Assembly (NCBI GenBank): GCA_964577305.1
Contig: CAZNYS010000008.1
Span: forward strand, 22,835-86,834
Length of the DNA stretch: 64,000 nt
From: UBA9300 sp964577305
GTDB lineage: Bacteria; Bacteroidota; Bacteroidia; Bacteroidales; VadinHA17
Direction: 5' to 3'
Positions 1 through 8,063 of this stretch are shown piece by piece. A program made the translations under genes and the position numbers. Under the pieces are notes generated by a model that saw nothing but the letters and a program-made list of their open reading frames with translations, was not told where the DNA came from and did no database searches. Positions within the stretch are counted from its first letter, which is position 1. Each line of letters opens with the position of its first letter.

Positions 1-366
1 TACCCAGTTGGAGATGGTATGATCAAAAACATATACTTTACCGGCACCTGCCCTTATGCAATGTTCAACAATACGTTTAATAAGCAATGGATTCGTATTG
101 GCTGCCATCTCAGGAGTCTTGTCCCATCCTATATTTGGTTTAATAACTACAGTCTGGCCTTTCTTAACAAAATTTGTTATGCCTCCCAGTGCACTGATTC
201 CTTTGTCGAACATAGCATCTGGCTCACCACCCATTATAGCAACCATATCATAAGTTGTTGCTGAAGCTGGTGATGCCCATAGTTTGTTATATCCTCCCAT
301 GCTGAATGCTGCCCCAGCGGCTAAACCAGCTCCGACTGACTTTATGAAAAAATCTCGCCTTTTCAT
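1..366 (-). CDS. DUF362-family protein, Tat-exported, 5' part only
   Basis: This frame is open from an ATG at 366 down to the window edge, giving 122 residues of a longer protein. The N-terminus starts MKRRDFF and continues into a hydrophobic Gly/Ala-rich stretch ending near a LWASPA site, a typical twin-arginine export signal. After it comes a segment with VVIKPNIGWD, then a region where C-IRAGAGKVYVFDH is read; both resemble the start of DUF362 domains, which often carry or accompany iron-sulfur centres. The function of most DUF362 proteins is unknown. The gene is divergent from larC, with about 130 bases between them. The family call rests on these N-terminal motifs only, because the C-terminal part lies outside the window. 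Confidence 0.75.
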   Translation of the reverse strand, partial: MKRRDFFIKSVGAGLAAGAAFSMGGYNKLWASPASATTYDMVAIMGGEPDAMFDKGISALGGITNFVKKGQTVVIKPNIGWDKTPEMAANTNPLLIKRIVEHCIRAGAGKVYVFDHTISNWV

Positions 367-495
367 TTTTCATTTATTTTTTTACAAATCGACTACAAAT
401 ATTCAAATTAAATGTATCACTGCAAAATAGTATTATTATTATTACAATTAATATGCTTAATATTATCTTAGTGGTTGTTTTATGATACATAACTC

Positions 496-1674
496 ATGAA
501 TACACTCTATTACGAATGTTTTTCAGGGATTAGTGGGGATATGAACCTTGGTGCAATGATAGATCTCGGGATTGACAAGGATTATCTTCTAGGCGAGCTG
601 AAGAAACTGAATCTTGAAGGTTGGAACATGCGAGTCGAAAAAGACCAGCGTCATGGTATTACAGGTACAAAAGTAACTGTTGTACTTACAAAGGAAGAGA
701 AGAAACACCGTCATCTATCTGATATTAATAATATTATTGAGAAAAGTAGCCTGGACCCGGATGTTAAAACAGTTACACTTCAAATATTCAGGAAAGTTGC
801 TGAAGCTGAATCTAAAGTACATGATATACCTCTTGAAAAAGTACACTTTCATGAGGTGGGTGCTGTTGACTCAATAATAGATATAACAGGAGCAGCCATA
901 TGTTATGTCAAACTGGGGATAAAAGACATTATTGTATCCCCCATAGAACTGGGTAGTGGGTTTGTAAAATGTGCACATGGTTTACTTCCGGTTCCTGCAC
1001 CTGCTACAGCGGCGATTCTGGAAGGTATTCCTGTACACAAAGGTAAAGTGGACTTTGAAGCAACTACACCTACAGGAGCAGCAATACTAAGTATTCTGGG
1101 AACCAGGTTTGAAAGTGAACTGAATATGAAGGTTCACAGAACCGGTTATGGTATAGGACAGAGAAATAACCCGGAATTGCCAAATGTGCTGAGAGTTTAC
1201 CTGGGGGAGTCTGCAGGTTTGGAACCAGGAGGGCATCTTTCGTACCTGATAGAGAGCAATATTGATGATATGAATCCTGAAATGTACGAGAACCTTGTAA
1301 ATAAGTTGTTCGAAGCAGGCGCTGCAGATGTATTCCTTTCAAATATTATTATGAAAAAGTCCCGTCCGGGAATAAAAGTCAGTATAATTTGTCAGGCCGG
1401 TAATATTGAAGCTATTAAAGATATTCTATTCCTGGAATCTACAACACTGGGCCTGAGGATTATTCCGTTTGACAAACACACCGCCAGCAGGCAAATAAAT
1501 ATAATAGATACACCATACGGCCCTGTAACAGTTAAATATGCCTATCACGACAATAAACTGATTTCTGCAAAACCTGAAATATCAGATTGTATGGCTATAG
1601 CAGAAAAGAACAAACTGCCTCTTGTTGAGGTTTATAATAATATCATTGCAGTTATTCATGCCGGTAAAAAATAA
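496..1674 (+). CDS. larC: LarC, nickel insertion protein for the nickel-pincer nucleotide cofactor
   Basis: LarC inserts nickel into the pyridinium bis-thiocarboxylate mononucleotide made by LarB and LarE, the last step in making the cofactor of lactate racemase LarA and related enzymes. The 392 residues match the LarC/DUF111 family over full length: an N-terminal YYECFSGISGDMNLGA motif (about residues 5-20), FHEVGAVDSI (118-127), a TPTGAA motif (191-196) and ESNIDDMNPE (253-262). The gene is intact in one frame, unlike the two-part larC1/larC2 known from Lactobacillus plantarum. It is followed by larE, overlapping by 17 bases, and larB, so the three are probably one operon. No LarA-like gene lies in the window. 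Confidence 0.93.
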   Translation: MNTLYYECFSGISGDMNLGAMIDLGIDKDYLLGELKKLNLEGWNMRVEKDQRHGITGTKVTVVLTKEEKKHRHLSDINNIIEKSSLDPDVKTVTLQIFRKVAEAESKVHDIPLEKVHFHEVGAVDSIIDITGAAICYVKLGIKDIIVSPIELGSGFVKCAHGLLPVPAPATAAILEGIPVHKGKVDFEATTPTGAAILSILGTRFESELNMKVHRTGYGIGQRNNPELPNVLRVYLGESAGLEPGGHLSYLIESNIDDMNPEMYENLVNKLFEAGAADVFLSNIIMKKSRPGIKVSIICQAGNIEAIKDILFLESTTLGLRIIPFDKHTASRQINIIDTPYGPVTVKYAYHDNKLISAKPEISDCMAIAEKNKLPLVEVYNNIIAVIHAGKK

Positions 1675-2461
1675 AGTAAAAATATTATGCAGATCTTTCA
1701 GTGACTCGGATAATATCCTGGTAGCATTCTCGGGGGGAGTAGACAGTTCTTTCCTGTTATATGTGCTCAGGATGTTCTCAGGGGCAAGAGTATCAGCGAT
1801 AACAATAAAAACACCTTACATACCTGAATGGGAGATAGATGAAGCAAAAAGTTTCTGTAAATCCTTCAATATAAATCATGAGATTATTGAATTACCCCTG
1901 CATAAGTCTATCATTATGAACCCACCCGACCGGTGTTACCTGTGCAAATCAATATTATTCGGACAGATAAAAGCATATGCTGCCAAAAAGGGATTCAATA
2001 TTATTGCAGACGGCAGTAATGCAGATGATAAGAAGGACTATCGGCCGGGAATGGAAGCGCTTAAAGAGCTTGAGATAAGAAGTCCATTGCTCGAATCGGG
2101 TTTCAGTAAGGAAGAGATAAGGAAACAGCTCAGGGAATACGGCCTGGAAATATGGGACAAGCCTGCCTATGCATGTCTGCTTACACGTATCCCCTATAAT
2201 ACAAGGATTGATAAACGTGATCTCAATATCATAGAAGAAGGAGAAAGATTACTTCACAGCCTTGGTTTCAGAGGTGCACGCGTTCGCCTGCATAACAATA
2301 CAGCGCGTATAGAACTCAGTCCCGGATATTTCAATAAGATACTTGAAGATAAGGTCAGGAAAAAAATAATACGTTCATTCAAAGCCCACGGCATCGAATT
2401 TATCAGTCTCGATCTTGAAGGATACCGTATGGGCAGTATGAACCCAAAAAACATTAAATAA
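1658..2461 (+). CDS. larE: LarE, sulfur transferase for the nickel-pincer cofactor
   Basis: LarE adenylates the carboxyl groups of the LarB product and replaces them with thiocarboxylates. I chose the ATG at 1658 (267 residues, starting MPVKNKVKI); an upstream TTG at 1622 would add 12 residues deep inside larC. The PP-loop AFSGGVDSS is at residues 23-31. Cysteines occur in DRCYLCK (C93, C96) and in KPAYACLLTR (C173). The last lies where the sacrificial Cys of L. plantarum LarE is expected, and the extra CxxC pair is the pattern described for LarE proteins that bind a [4Fe-4S] cluster with three Cys. The cluster-dependent mechanism is therefore inferred, not shown. The start overlaps larC and larB follows after 5 bases. 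Confidence 0.92.
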   Translation: MPVKNKVKILCRSFSDSDNILVAFSGGVDSSFLLYVLRMFSGARVSAITIKTPYIPEWEIDEAKSFCKSFNINHEIIELPLHKSIIMNPPDRCYLCKSILFGQIKAYAAKKGFNIIADGSNADDKKDYRPGMEALKELEIRSPLLESGFSKEEIRKQLREYGLEIWDKPAYACLLTRIPYNTRIDKRDLNIIEEGERLLHSLGFRGARVRLHNNTARIELSPGYFNKILEDKVRKKIIRSFKAHGIEFISLDLEGYRMGSMNPKNIK

Positions 2462-2466
2462 ATAAT

Positions 2467-3216
2467 ATGAACAGGGAAGGACTAAAAAAAATACTGGAGG
2501 AACTCTCTGAAGGAAAGATAAATGTAGATGATGCAATTGAAAAATTAAAGTACTTTCCATTCAGTGATCTTGGCTTTGCCCGCATTGATCATCATCGTGA
2601 AATACGGACAGGATATCCTGAAATAGTGTTCTGCGAAGGTAAAACCATTGAGCAGGTAAGGGATATTTTCAAACATATATCTGATACGGGACAGAACGTT
2701 ATAGGCACGAGGGCAAGTAAGGATAAATTCAATGCGGTACATTCAATAGCCCCCGAAGCATTGTGGCATGAAGAAGCCAGGATAATAAGTATTATCAGGG
2801 AGAAACATAAAATTGCCGACTCTCCTATTGCAGTTATTACTGCAGGTACATCAGATATACCTGTTGCTGAAGAAGCTGCTGTTACCTGTGAGTTGCTGGG
2901 CAACAGGGTTACCCGTATTTATGATGCCGGGGTAGCAGGAATACACAGGCTCCTGGATCAGCTACCCGAAATAAAGAAATGCAGGGTTGTAATCGTTATT
3001 GCCGGTATGGAGGGAGCACTTGCAAGTGTTGTGGGCGGACTTATTGACAAGCCAGTCATAGCAGTACCGACAAGTGTAGGGTATGGTGCAAATTTCAAGG
3101 GAGTATCAGCCCTCCTCGCTATGCTTACCAGCTGTGCATCAGGAGTAAGCGTGGTAAATATTGATAATGGTTTTGGAGCAGCTTTTAATGCTAGCATGAT
3201 TAACCAGTTAGAATAG
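2467..3216 (+). CDS. larB: LarB, pyridinium-3,5-biscarboxylate mononucleotide synthase
   Basis: LarB carboxylates and hydrolyses nicotinic acid adenine dinucleotide to give the biscarboxylate nucleotide, the first step of nickel-pincer cofactor synthesis. The 249 residues have the family layout: an N-terminal part with FARIDHHREIRTGYPEIVFCEGK (about residues 37-59, given here as landmarks FARIDHHR and PEIVFCEGK) and a C-terminal AIR-carboxylase (PurE-like) domain from about residue 119, with VITAGTSDIPVAEEA, DAGVAGIHRLL and VIAGMEGALASVVGGL. It lies 5 bases after larE. Having larC, larE and larB together makes the pathway assignment strong even without larA. Confidence 0.93.
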   Translation: MNREGLKKILEELSEGKINVDDAIEKLKYFPFSDLGFARIDHHREIRTGYPEIVFCEGKTIEQVRDIFKHISDTGQNVIGTRASKDKFNAVHSIAPEALWHEEARIISIIREKHKIADSPIAVITAGTSDIPVAEEAAVTCELLGNRVTRIYDAGVAGIHRLLDQLPEIKKCRVVIVIAGMEGALASVVGGLIDKPVIAVPTSVGYGANFKGVSALLAMLTSCASGVSVVNIDNGFGAAFNASMINQLE

Positions 3217-3219
3217 ATC

Positions 3220-3837
3220 GTGGACCGGTACTTATTGATTCTCTCAACAGCATATTATCCACCTGTACAGTACTTTGCCGAGATAATAAAATCAGGGAAG
3301 GTACTTATCGAACAGCATGAGACCTACCCTAAACAAACATACCGTAACCGTTGCTATATTTATTCAGCCAACGGTGTTCTACCTCTGAGTATCCCGGTAG
3401 AAAAAGGTAGTTTTCATAAAGTTAAACTCAGGGATATTAAAATTGATAATTCCAGGAAATGGCAAAGAGAGCATATACATGCTATAAGGTCAGCATATAA
3501 TTCATCTGCATTTTTTGAATTTTATGCTGAGCAGGTATTGCAGCCCCTTGAATCAAAATATGAGTATCTCATTGACCTTAATATGGATATACTGGATATA
3601 TTATTCAAAATCCTGGAAATGAATATTACTGCAGAAAAAACAGTATCATTCATTAAAGAATACGGGGATGATTGCCGGGACATGAGATATAGCCTGTCGC
3701 CGAAATATGGAATCACTTATAAGCCCTGTGAATATTTCCAGGTTTTCAGTCCCGTTCACGGCTTTCAGCCAAACCTGAGCATTATTGATCTCCTGTTTAA
3801 TATGGGACCAGAAACCTGGTCGTGCCTCAGAACCTGA
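3220..3837 (+). CDS. WbqC-family protein
   Basis: The 205-residue product begins LLILSTAYYPPVQYFAEI and has NRCYIYSANGVLPLSIPVEKG and a following W-REHIHAIRSAY segment, all typical of the WbqC-like family (PF08889). Members are found near polysaccharide genes and throughout Bacteroidota, but their biochemical role is not settled. Translation starts at a GTG only 3 bases after the larB stop, so the gene is probably co-transcribed with the lar genes. Nothing suggests a functional link to nickel. Its last 11 bases overlap the 3' end of the convergent outer-membrane protein gene. Confidence 0.85.
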   Translation: MDRYLLILSTAYYPPVQYFAEIIKSGKVLIEQHETYPKQTYRNRCYIYSANGVLPLSIPVEKGSFHKVKLRDIKIDNSRKWQREHIHAIRSAYNSSAFFEFYAEQVLQPLESKYEYLIDLNMDILDILFKILEMNITAEKTVSFIKEYGDDCRDMRYSLSPKYGITYKPCEYFQVFSPVHGFQPNLSIIDLLFNMGPETWSCLRT

Positions 3838-5308
3838 ACCCAAGAGTTGCTGTTACGAGGTGCCTGTTATAAGTTATCTCAGCAGGATTAATATCAGGAT
3901 GATTATACATGAAGTACATTTCATGGTTTGTTCTCAGGGCATAAGACACGTCAAATGAAAAATTCCTTTGCCTTAAGCCTATACCGCCTGAGTACACAGA
4001 ATGAAAATTATCTTCATTATCCTCTCCTTTTATAAAAGGGCTTCCGTAAATAGCATACCCTGCCCTCATATACAGGGTATTCATTCTGAATTCAGCACCT
4101 AACCGGAGGTTATGTGCTATATCATAAATATCTTTTATGTCCTGGTTTTCATTATAGTAGTTATAATCATCCGAAGCCCTGGAAAACCTTGCCATCCTGT
4201 AATCAACAAATTCATAATCAGCACTAATCATACCTGATTTACCCAGCTGCACAGCTGCACCAGCCATAGCCCTTAAAGGTGTGGTAAGGGTATATGAGAA
4301 CCTGAAAGGTTCATTTTCCCATGTATAGTAGTCACCATTATCAAATTCTGACCTTATATCATCGTAATAGTACTCATCGAGCCGGTAAACTGTTGGTGTA
4401 TGAAAGGCAAAGCCCAGTCTGAGCATTTCTATTGGTTTGACTATCACACCAATTTTGAATGAATAACCCGTACCGGAAGCTTCAACAACATCTCTGTAAG
4501 TAAAGCTATTAAAATCAAATATCAGGTTTTCATTATCCAACTCTGTATGTTCATATGTTGAATATGAGTCAATTTTATTAATCCCCAGAGTGGCTCCCAC
4601 GTATAATTTATGGCTGAAGTTTGCTGACACGCTGAAAGCGTGCTCTCCTGCATATCCTTCACGTGTGATAAGCCGTCTTACTGACTGGCCGTATGTTGAA
4701 TTAGTATTCTCCCCGTATTGAGAGAAGATAGTAGCATATTCATAACCACCTGAACCGCTTAAAGTATCAAGGATCCACACTTCAAAAGCAGCGCCCGGTG
4801 CACCATCGATGTCAGTATAATAGATACCACTGGCAATATCAGTCCAATAGTCGGCCATGGAACTATTATTATTAACACCCCTGATGACTGCATTAACATT
4901 AAAATTATTATTACGGTTAAAGGCATATGCAAAATTTATGCCCGAAAGGCCATCTGTTTTATCCTTGCTGACAAGGGGATAAACAAAGCCTGCCTGGTTG
5001 AGGTTGAATTTATGTGCATATTCGCTGGACTCAGTGTTATTATACTTTGAAAGTGAATTATTATAGTACATTTGCGGGGATAAGCTTATTTCCATTGACC
5101 TGTATACTCCCAGTCCGGCCGGATTCTGGCTCAAAACGGAAAGGTCTCCTCCAAGTGCAGTAAAGGCACCGCCCATAGCCTGGAACCTGGCTGATCCTCC
5201 ATAAAAAAGTTGCGAATACCACAGAGCTTCATCGATAGTCTGCGCCCTGCTTAAAGTCATTGTAGCAATGAAAGTTATAAGTATTATTAATGCTCTTTTC
5301 ATTTTCAT
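3827..5308 (-). CDS. outer-membrane protein of the OmpP1/FadL/TodX type
   Basis: A 493-residue protein with a signal peptide (MKMKRALIILITFIATMTLS, then RAQ). It is followed by SARFQAMGGAFTALGGDLSVLSQNPAGLG at about residues 40-68 (landmarks FQAMGGAFTALGGD and NPAGLG), characteristic of FadL-like and PorV-like barrels in Bacteroidota. The remainder is rich in alternating aromatic and polar residues and ends in a terminal Phe (TLGFRF), as barrel proteins do. FadL-type proteins pass hydrophobic compounds through the outer membrane. Without a T9SS partner next to it, I cannot say whether this is a FadL-like transporter or a PorV-like secretion accessory. A second ATG two codons in (5302) is an equally possible start. 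Confidence 0.8.
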   Translation of the reverse strand: MKMKRALIILITFIATMTLSRAQTIDEALWYSQLFYGGSARFQAMGGAFTALGGDLSVLSQNPAGLGVYRSMEISLSPQMYYNNSLSKYNNTESSEYAHKFNLNQAGFVYPLVSKDKTDGLSGINFAYAFNRNNNFNVNAVIRGVNNNSSMADYWTDIASGIYYTDIDGAPGAAFEVWILDTLSGSGGYEYATIFSQYGENTNSTYGQSVRRLITREGYAGEHAFSVSANFSHKLYVGATLGINKIDSYSTYEHTELDNENLIFDFNSFTYRDVVEASGTGYSFKIGVIVKPIEMLRLGFAFHTPTVYRLDEYYYDDIRSEFDNGDYYTWENEPFRFSYTLTTPLRAMAGAAVQLGKSGMISADYEFVDYRMARFSRASDDYNYYNENQDIKDIYDIAHNLRLGAEFRMNTLYMRAGYAIYGSPFIKGEDNEDNFHSVYSGGIGLRQRNFSFDVSYALRTNHEMYFMYNHPDINPAEITYNRHLVTATLGFRF

Positions 5309-5397
5309 TTTTATTAAATGTTACCCTGCCCATCCCATTCGCGGGATGATTTAATCAATTAATGTAACAAGCTAATTCCAATATTTATTCTATCACT

Positions 5398-6705
5398 CTA
5401 TCTCCTGCCTGAGCTTCTGGAACTCGTCGAGGAAGAACTTCTTCCACTGGATGATGACGACCTGCCACTGCTTGATGATACAGAGCTTGAGCGGCCGCTA
5501 CTCACGGATGAAGATCTGCCTACAGAAGAGACACTGCTAGATCCCCTGGAGGACCCCATTGAGGATGATCTTGAATTATTAATAACACTCCTTCCTGATG
5601 TTGAAGAGCGGTTAATAACTGACCTGCTTGTATTTCCAGAGGATGATCTGTTAATGATTGACCTTCCTGACGAACTGTTAATGTTTGTGCTGCTTGATGA
5701 GCGGTTATTTACTACACGTCCTGCGTTACTGTTGGTAACGGTACTGCTTCTACTGTTAGAATTATTATAGGTAGGACGGGTGGTCAGCCTTGGATTTGTA
5801 TATGTTGGCCTGTATGTCCTGCTCTGAGTATTATACTCAGGTTGTGAAGCAGCACGTGTTGTGGTATTAACCTGTGTCCTTCTGTTCAGGCTTGAACTTA
5901 CTGATCTTTCCTGAGGATTAGTGGCATTTCTGACATTTGTATTGCTCGACACCACTGTCTGATTTATCCGTCTGCTGCCTTCGGTACTTCTTGCATTATC
6001 AGATACAGTGGCTGTTGTTCTCCTTGATGATCCTATACTTGATCCGGATCTGTTCCCGGAAGAACTAACATACCTGTTAGACAATGTACTGTATGAACTT
6101 CTTCTTCTTACCGGAGTTGTATAATAATTATTATTACTGTAATACCCAGTATAATATGGCGACATCCATGAGTAGCCATATCCCCAGTACGAGTATGGGC
6201 TGTAATAATAAGAACTACCCCAATAAGGTGAAAAGAACGGATCATAGTAATATGAATAATAATAGGGGCTGTAGAAAGGATCCCACATCCTGTATGAATA
6301 ATACGGGAATCCGTATGTTAATCCATACCTGAATCCGTAATAGAAAGGATCTCTCCAATACGGATCAAAGTAATTACCATAAAAACGGTTCAGGTGGCTT
6401 GCATAAGATACCCTGTCATAATAATCAAAGGCACTGCTTCTATCACTATCATAATACATTAGATCCTTATCATATTCAGCCGGATCGAGATATTCATCTG
6501 CAACCAGTGTATCAAGGTTAAACTGGTCTTCAATTGCTGAAATTGATTCATATGCCTGGTCAGGCACTCCTGCATCCTGCACATATATTTCTCTTGGAGC
6601 AGGTGTATAATAAAGATCATCATATTCACCACTCATATAAAGCGATGAAGAACAACTGCTTAGAAGAAATATTGCTAAAACTGCTATGTAAAGATAAGTT
6701 TTCAT
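5398..6705 (-). CDS. Tyr-rich / Ser-Arg-rich lipoprotein, function unknown
   Basis: A 435-residue predicted lipoprotein: MKTYLYIAVLAIFLLSSCSSS has a lipobox with Cys18. About residues 95-200 are extremely Tyr/Pro/Ser/Gly-rich (YYSYYYDPFFSPYWG-like runs). Residues from about 200 to the end are a low-complexity Ser/Arg/Asn/Thr region with repeated RSSS, VINRSSS and SGRSSS units. I recognise no catalytic domain. The next gene upstream has the same architecture (exported, Tyr-rich middle, Ser/Arg tail), so the two look like diverged paralogues. Similar proteins are often annotated as hypothetical in Bacteroidota. A GGAGG-like ribosome site lies just upstream of the start. Confidence 0.8.
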   Translation of the reverse strand: MKTYLYIAVLAIFLLSSCSSSLYMSGEYDDLYYTPAPREIYVQDAGVPDQAYESISAIEDQFNLDTLVADEYLDPAEYDKDLMYYDSDRSSAFDYYDRVSYASHLNRFYGNYFDPYWRDPFYYGFRYGLTYGFPYYSYRMWDPFYSPYYYSYYYDPFFSPYWGSSYYYSPYSYWGYGYSWMSPYYTGYYSNNNYYTTPVRRRSSYSTLSNRYVSSSGNRSGSSIGSSRRTTATVSDNARSTEGSRRINQTVVSSNTNVRNATNPQERSVSSSLNRRTQVNTTTRAASQPEYNTQSRTYRPTYTNPRLTTRPTYNNSNSRSSTVTNSNAGRVVNNRSSSSTNINSSSGRSIINRSSSGNTSRSVINRSSTSGRSVINNSRSSSMGSSRGSSSVSSVGRSSSVSSGRSSSVSSSSGRSSSSSGRSSSSTSSRSSGRR

Positions 6706-6847
6706 TTTTAACCTCCGATCATATTATTTCATCCTAATATTATAAAAGCAAAAACCATACCAATTAATAAAGTATATCGGGCAATGGGCTTCAGTAACAA
6801 ATATAAGATTTTTCTTTGAACCTGGTAGTTTTTCATGATTAATGAAA

Positions 6848-6875
6848 TAAAAAAAAGCAGGCTGTTAACGCCTGC
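6848..6875 (-). terminator. intrinsic terminator containing the stop codon in its loop
   Basis: On the minus strand the stem is GCAGGC / GCCTGC (6870-6875 with 6857-6862) and the loop is GTTAACA. It is followed by a run of T (A on the plus strand, 6848-6856). The last codons of the upstream gene form the 5' arm and its TAA stop is in the loop (6865-6867). The element separates the two Tyr-rich protein genes, so they are probably not a simple operon. Confidence 0.8.
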
Positions 6876-7968
6876 CTCTTGTTGTTGATGTGGATTTGCT
6901 ATTGTTCCCTGAACTTGAATTGCGCCTTACAGCTTTACTTCCTGAACTCCGGTTACCTGAGCTTTTGACTGCACTGCTGCGTGAGTTTCTGCTGGTTGAA
7001 CTCCTAACTGCACTGTTGCTTGAGCTTCGGCCGGATGAACTTCTAACTGCACTGTTGCGTGAGCTGCTGCTGGTTGAACTTCTAACTGCATTGCTGCTTG
7101 AGCTTCGGCCGGCTGAACTTCTAACTACACTGTTGCGTGAGCTGCTGCTGGTTGAACTTCTAACTGCATTGCTGTTGTTAGTTCTGCCTGTTGAGCTTCT
7201 TACGACAGTGCTGCGTGAAGAAAGATTACCAGTATTATTCCTGTTATTGGTCCGTTCAAGGTTATCTACATTAACCTGTGTTGTCCTTCTGCTATTGTCA
7301 GACCGTACTACATCTGTTGTACGTTGAACGGTATTCCTGTTATAACTTGTCCTGTTTGCACTGGACTCAACACGCCGGCTGTCTTCAGGTCTACTGTAAG
7401 ATGCATACTGTCGTGACGGATAGCGATAATAACTATCGTGGCCAATGTATTTCTGGTAATGATGTTGGGACCTGTAATAGTTATTTGCATAATAGTAGTT
7501 ATTATAGATATGATAATGGTTTCTTATCCTTACCCTGTACCTTACTGTTGGGTATGACCAGTAATAATAATCCGGGTAATAATCCCAGTAGTAATAATCA
7601 GGATAATATCCACCATAGTAAACCCATGGATCGTACCATCCGGTATAATAATATGGATATCCAAAAGTCCAACCAATTCCAAAAGTTGTATTACCGGCAT
7701 ATATACTAATACCCCAGGATGCAGGACGGTAATTATACCAGTATGACTCTGTATAAACCGGGGCATAAAATCCGAAAGATACATATGAACTATGGAAACG
7801 TCTTATTCTGGAGGCGTAGTAGAAATCATGGCCTCTTACCGATGCAGTAACAAGCACACCCGGGCTTGTTTTGTAGTAATCGACCTCTGCAGGTGCCTCC
7901 GCTGATTGTAGTGGAGCTGTTATTGCTAACATTCCTGCTATTAATCCGGTAAAATATTTTGCTTTCAT
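6865..7968 (-). CDS. exported Tyr-rich protein with 13-residue Ser/Arg tandem repeats
   Basis: A 367-residue protein with a signal peptide (MKAKYFTGLIAGMLAITAPL, then QSAEA). Residues about 45-100 look folded (aromatic, FGFYAP, ASWGISIYAG). Residues 100-190 are Tyr/Trp/Asp-rich (for example YYPDYYYWDYYPDYYYW). Residues 190-367 are Ser/Arg/Asn/Thr-rich and include seven tandem 13-residue units (256-346). No enzymatic motif is visible. A strong AGGAGG site precedes the ATG. The tail is highly basic, which could bind nucleic acid or acidic polysaccharide, but this is only inference from composition. It is probably a paralogue of the adjacent lipoprotein gene. Confidence 0.8.
   Translation of the reverse strand: MKAKYFTGLIAGMLAITAPLQSAEAPAEVDYYKTSPGVLVTASVRGHDFYYASRIRRFHSSYVSFGFYAPVYTESYWYNYRPASWGISIYAGNTTFGIGWTFGYPYYYTGWYDPWVYYGGYYPDYYYWDYYPDYYYWSYPTVRYRVRIRNHYHIYNNYYYANNYYRSQHHYQKYIGHDSYYRYPSRQYASYSRPEDSRRVESSANRTSYNRNTVQRTTDVVRSDNSRRTTQVNVDNLERTNNRNNTGNLSSRSTVVRSSTGRTNNSNAVRSSTSSSSRNSVVRSSAGRSSSSNAVRSSTSSSSRNSAVRSSSGRSSSNSAVRSSTSRNSRSSAVKSSGNRSSGSKAVRRNSSSGNNSKSTSTTRGRR
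6931..7203 (-). repeat. seven tandem 39-base units encoding a 13-residue repeat
   Basis: The units read VRSSTGRTNNSNA, VRSSTSSSSRNSV, VRSSAGRSSSSNA, VRSSTSSSSRNSA, VRSSSGRSSSNSA, VRSSTSRNSRSSA and VKSSGNRSSGSKA. G-R at positions 6-7 alternates with a Ser-rich version for the first five, suggesting expansion of a 26-residue (78-base) double unit. The DNA copies are very similar, consistent with recent slippage or unequal exchange. Confidence 0.85.
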
Positions 7969-8063
7969 GACATCCTCCTGCTTTTATATTAACTGTAAGT
8001 TTATTTACTTTGTGCGATAATTTCAGTTTCACTTAACAATTTACAAATTCCATACCAAACACC

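Noticed and set aside
6890..7327. A long Leu-rich open frame opposite the Ser/Arg repeat gene (repeated LLTALL and LELRP units)
   Set aside because: It is the antisense image of the tandem repeat; its repeats arise from the same DNA and it has no start context, signal or neighbour support.
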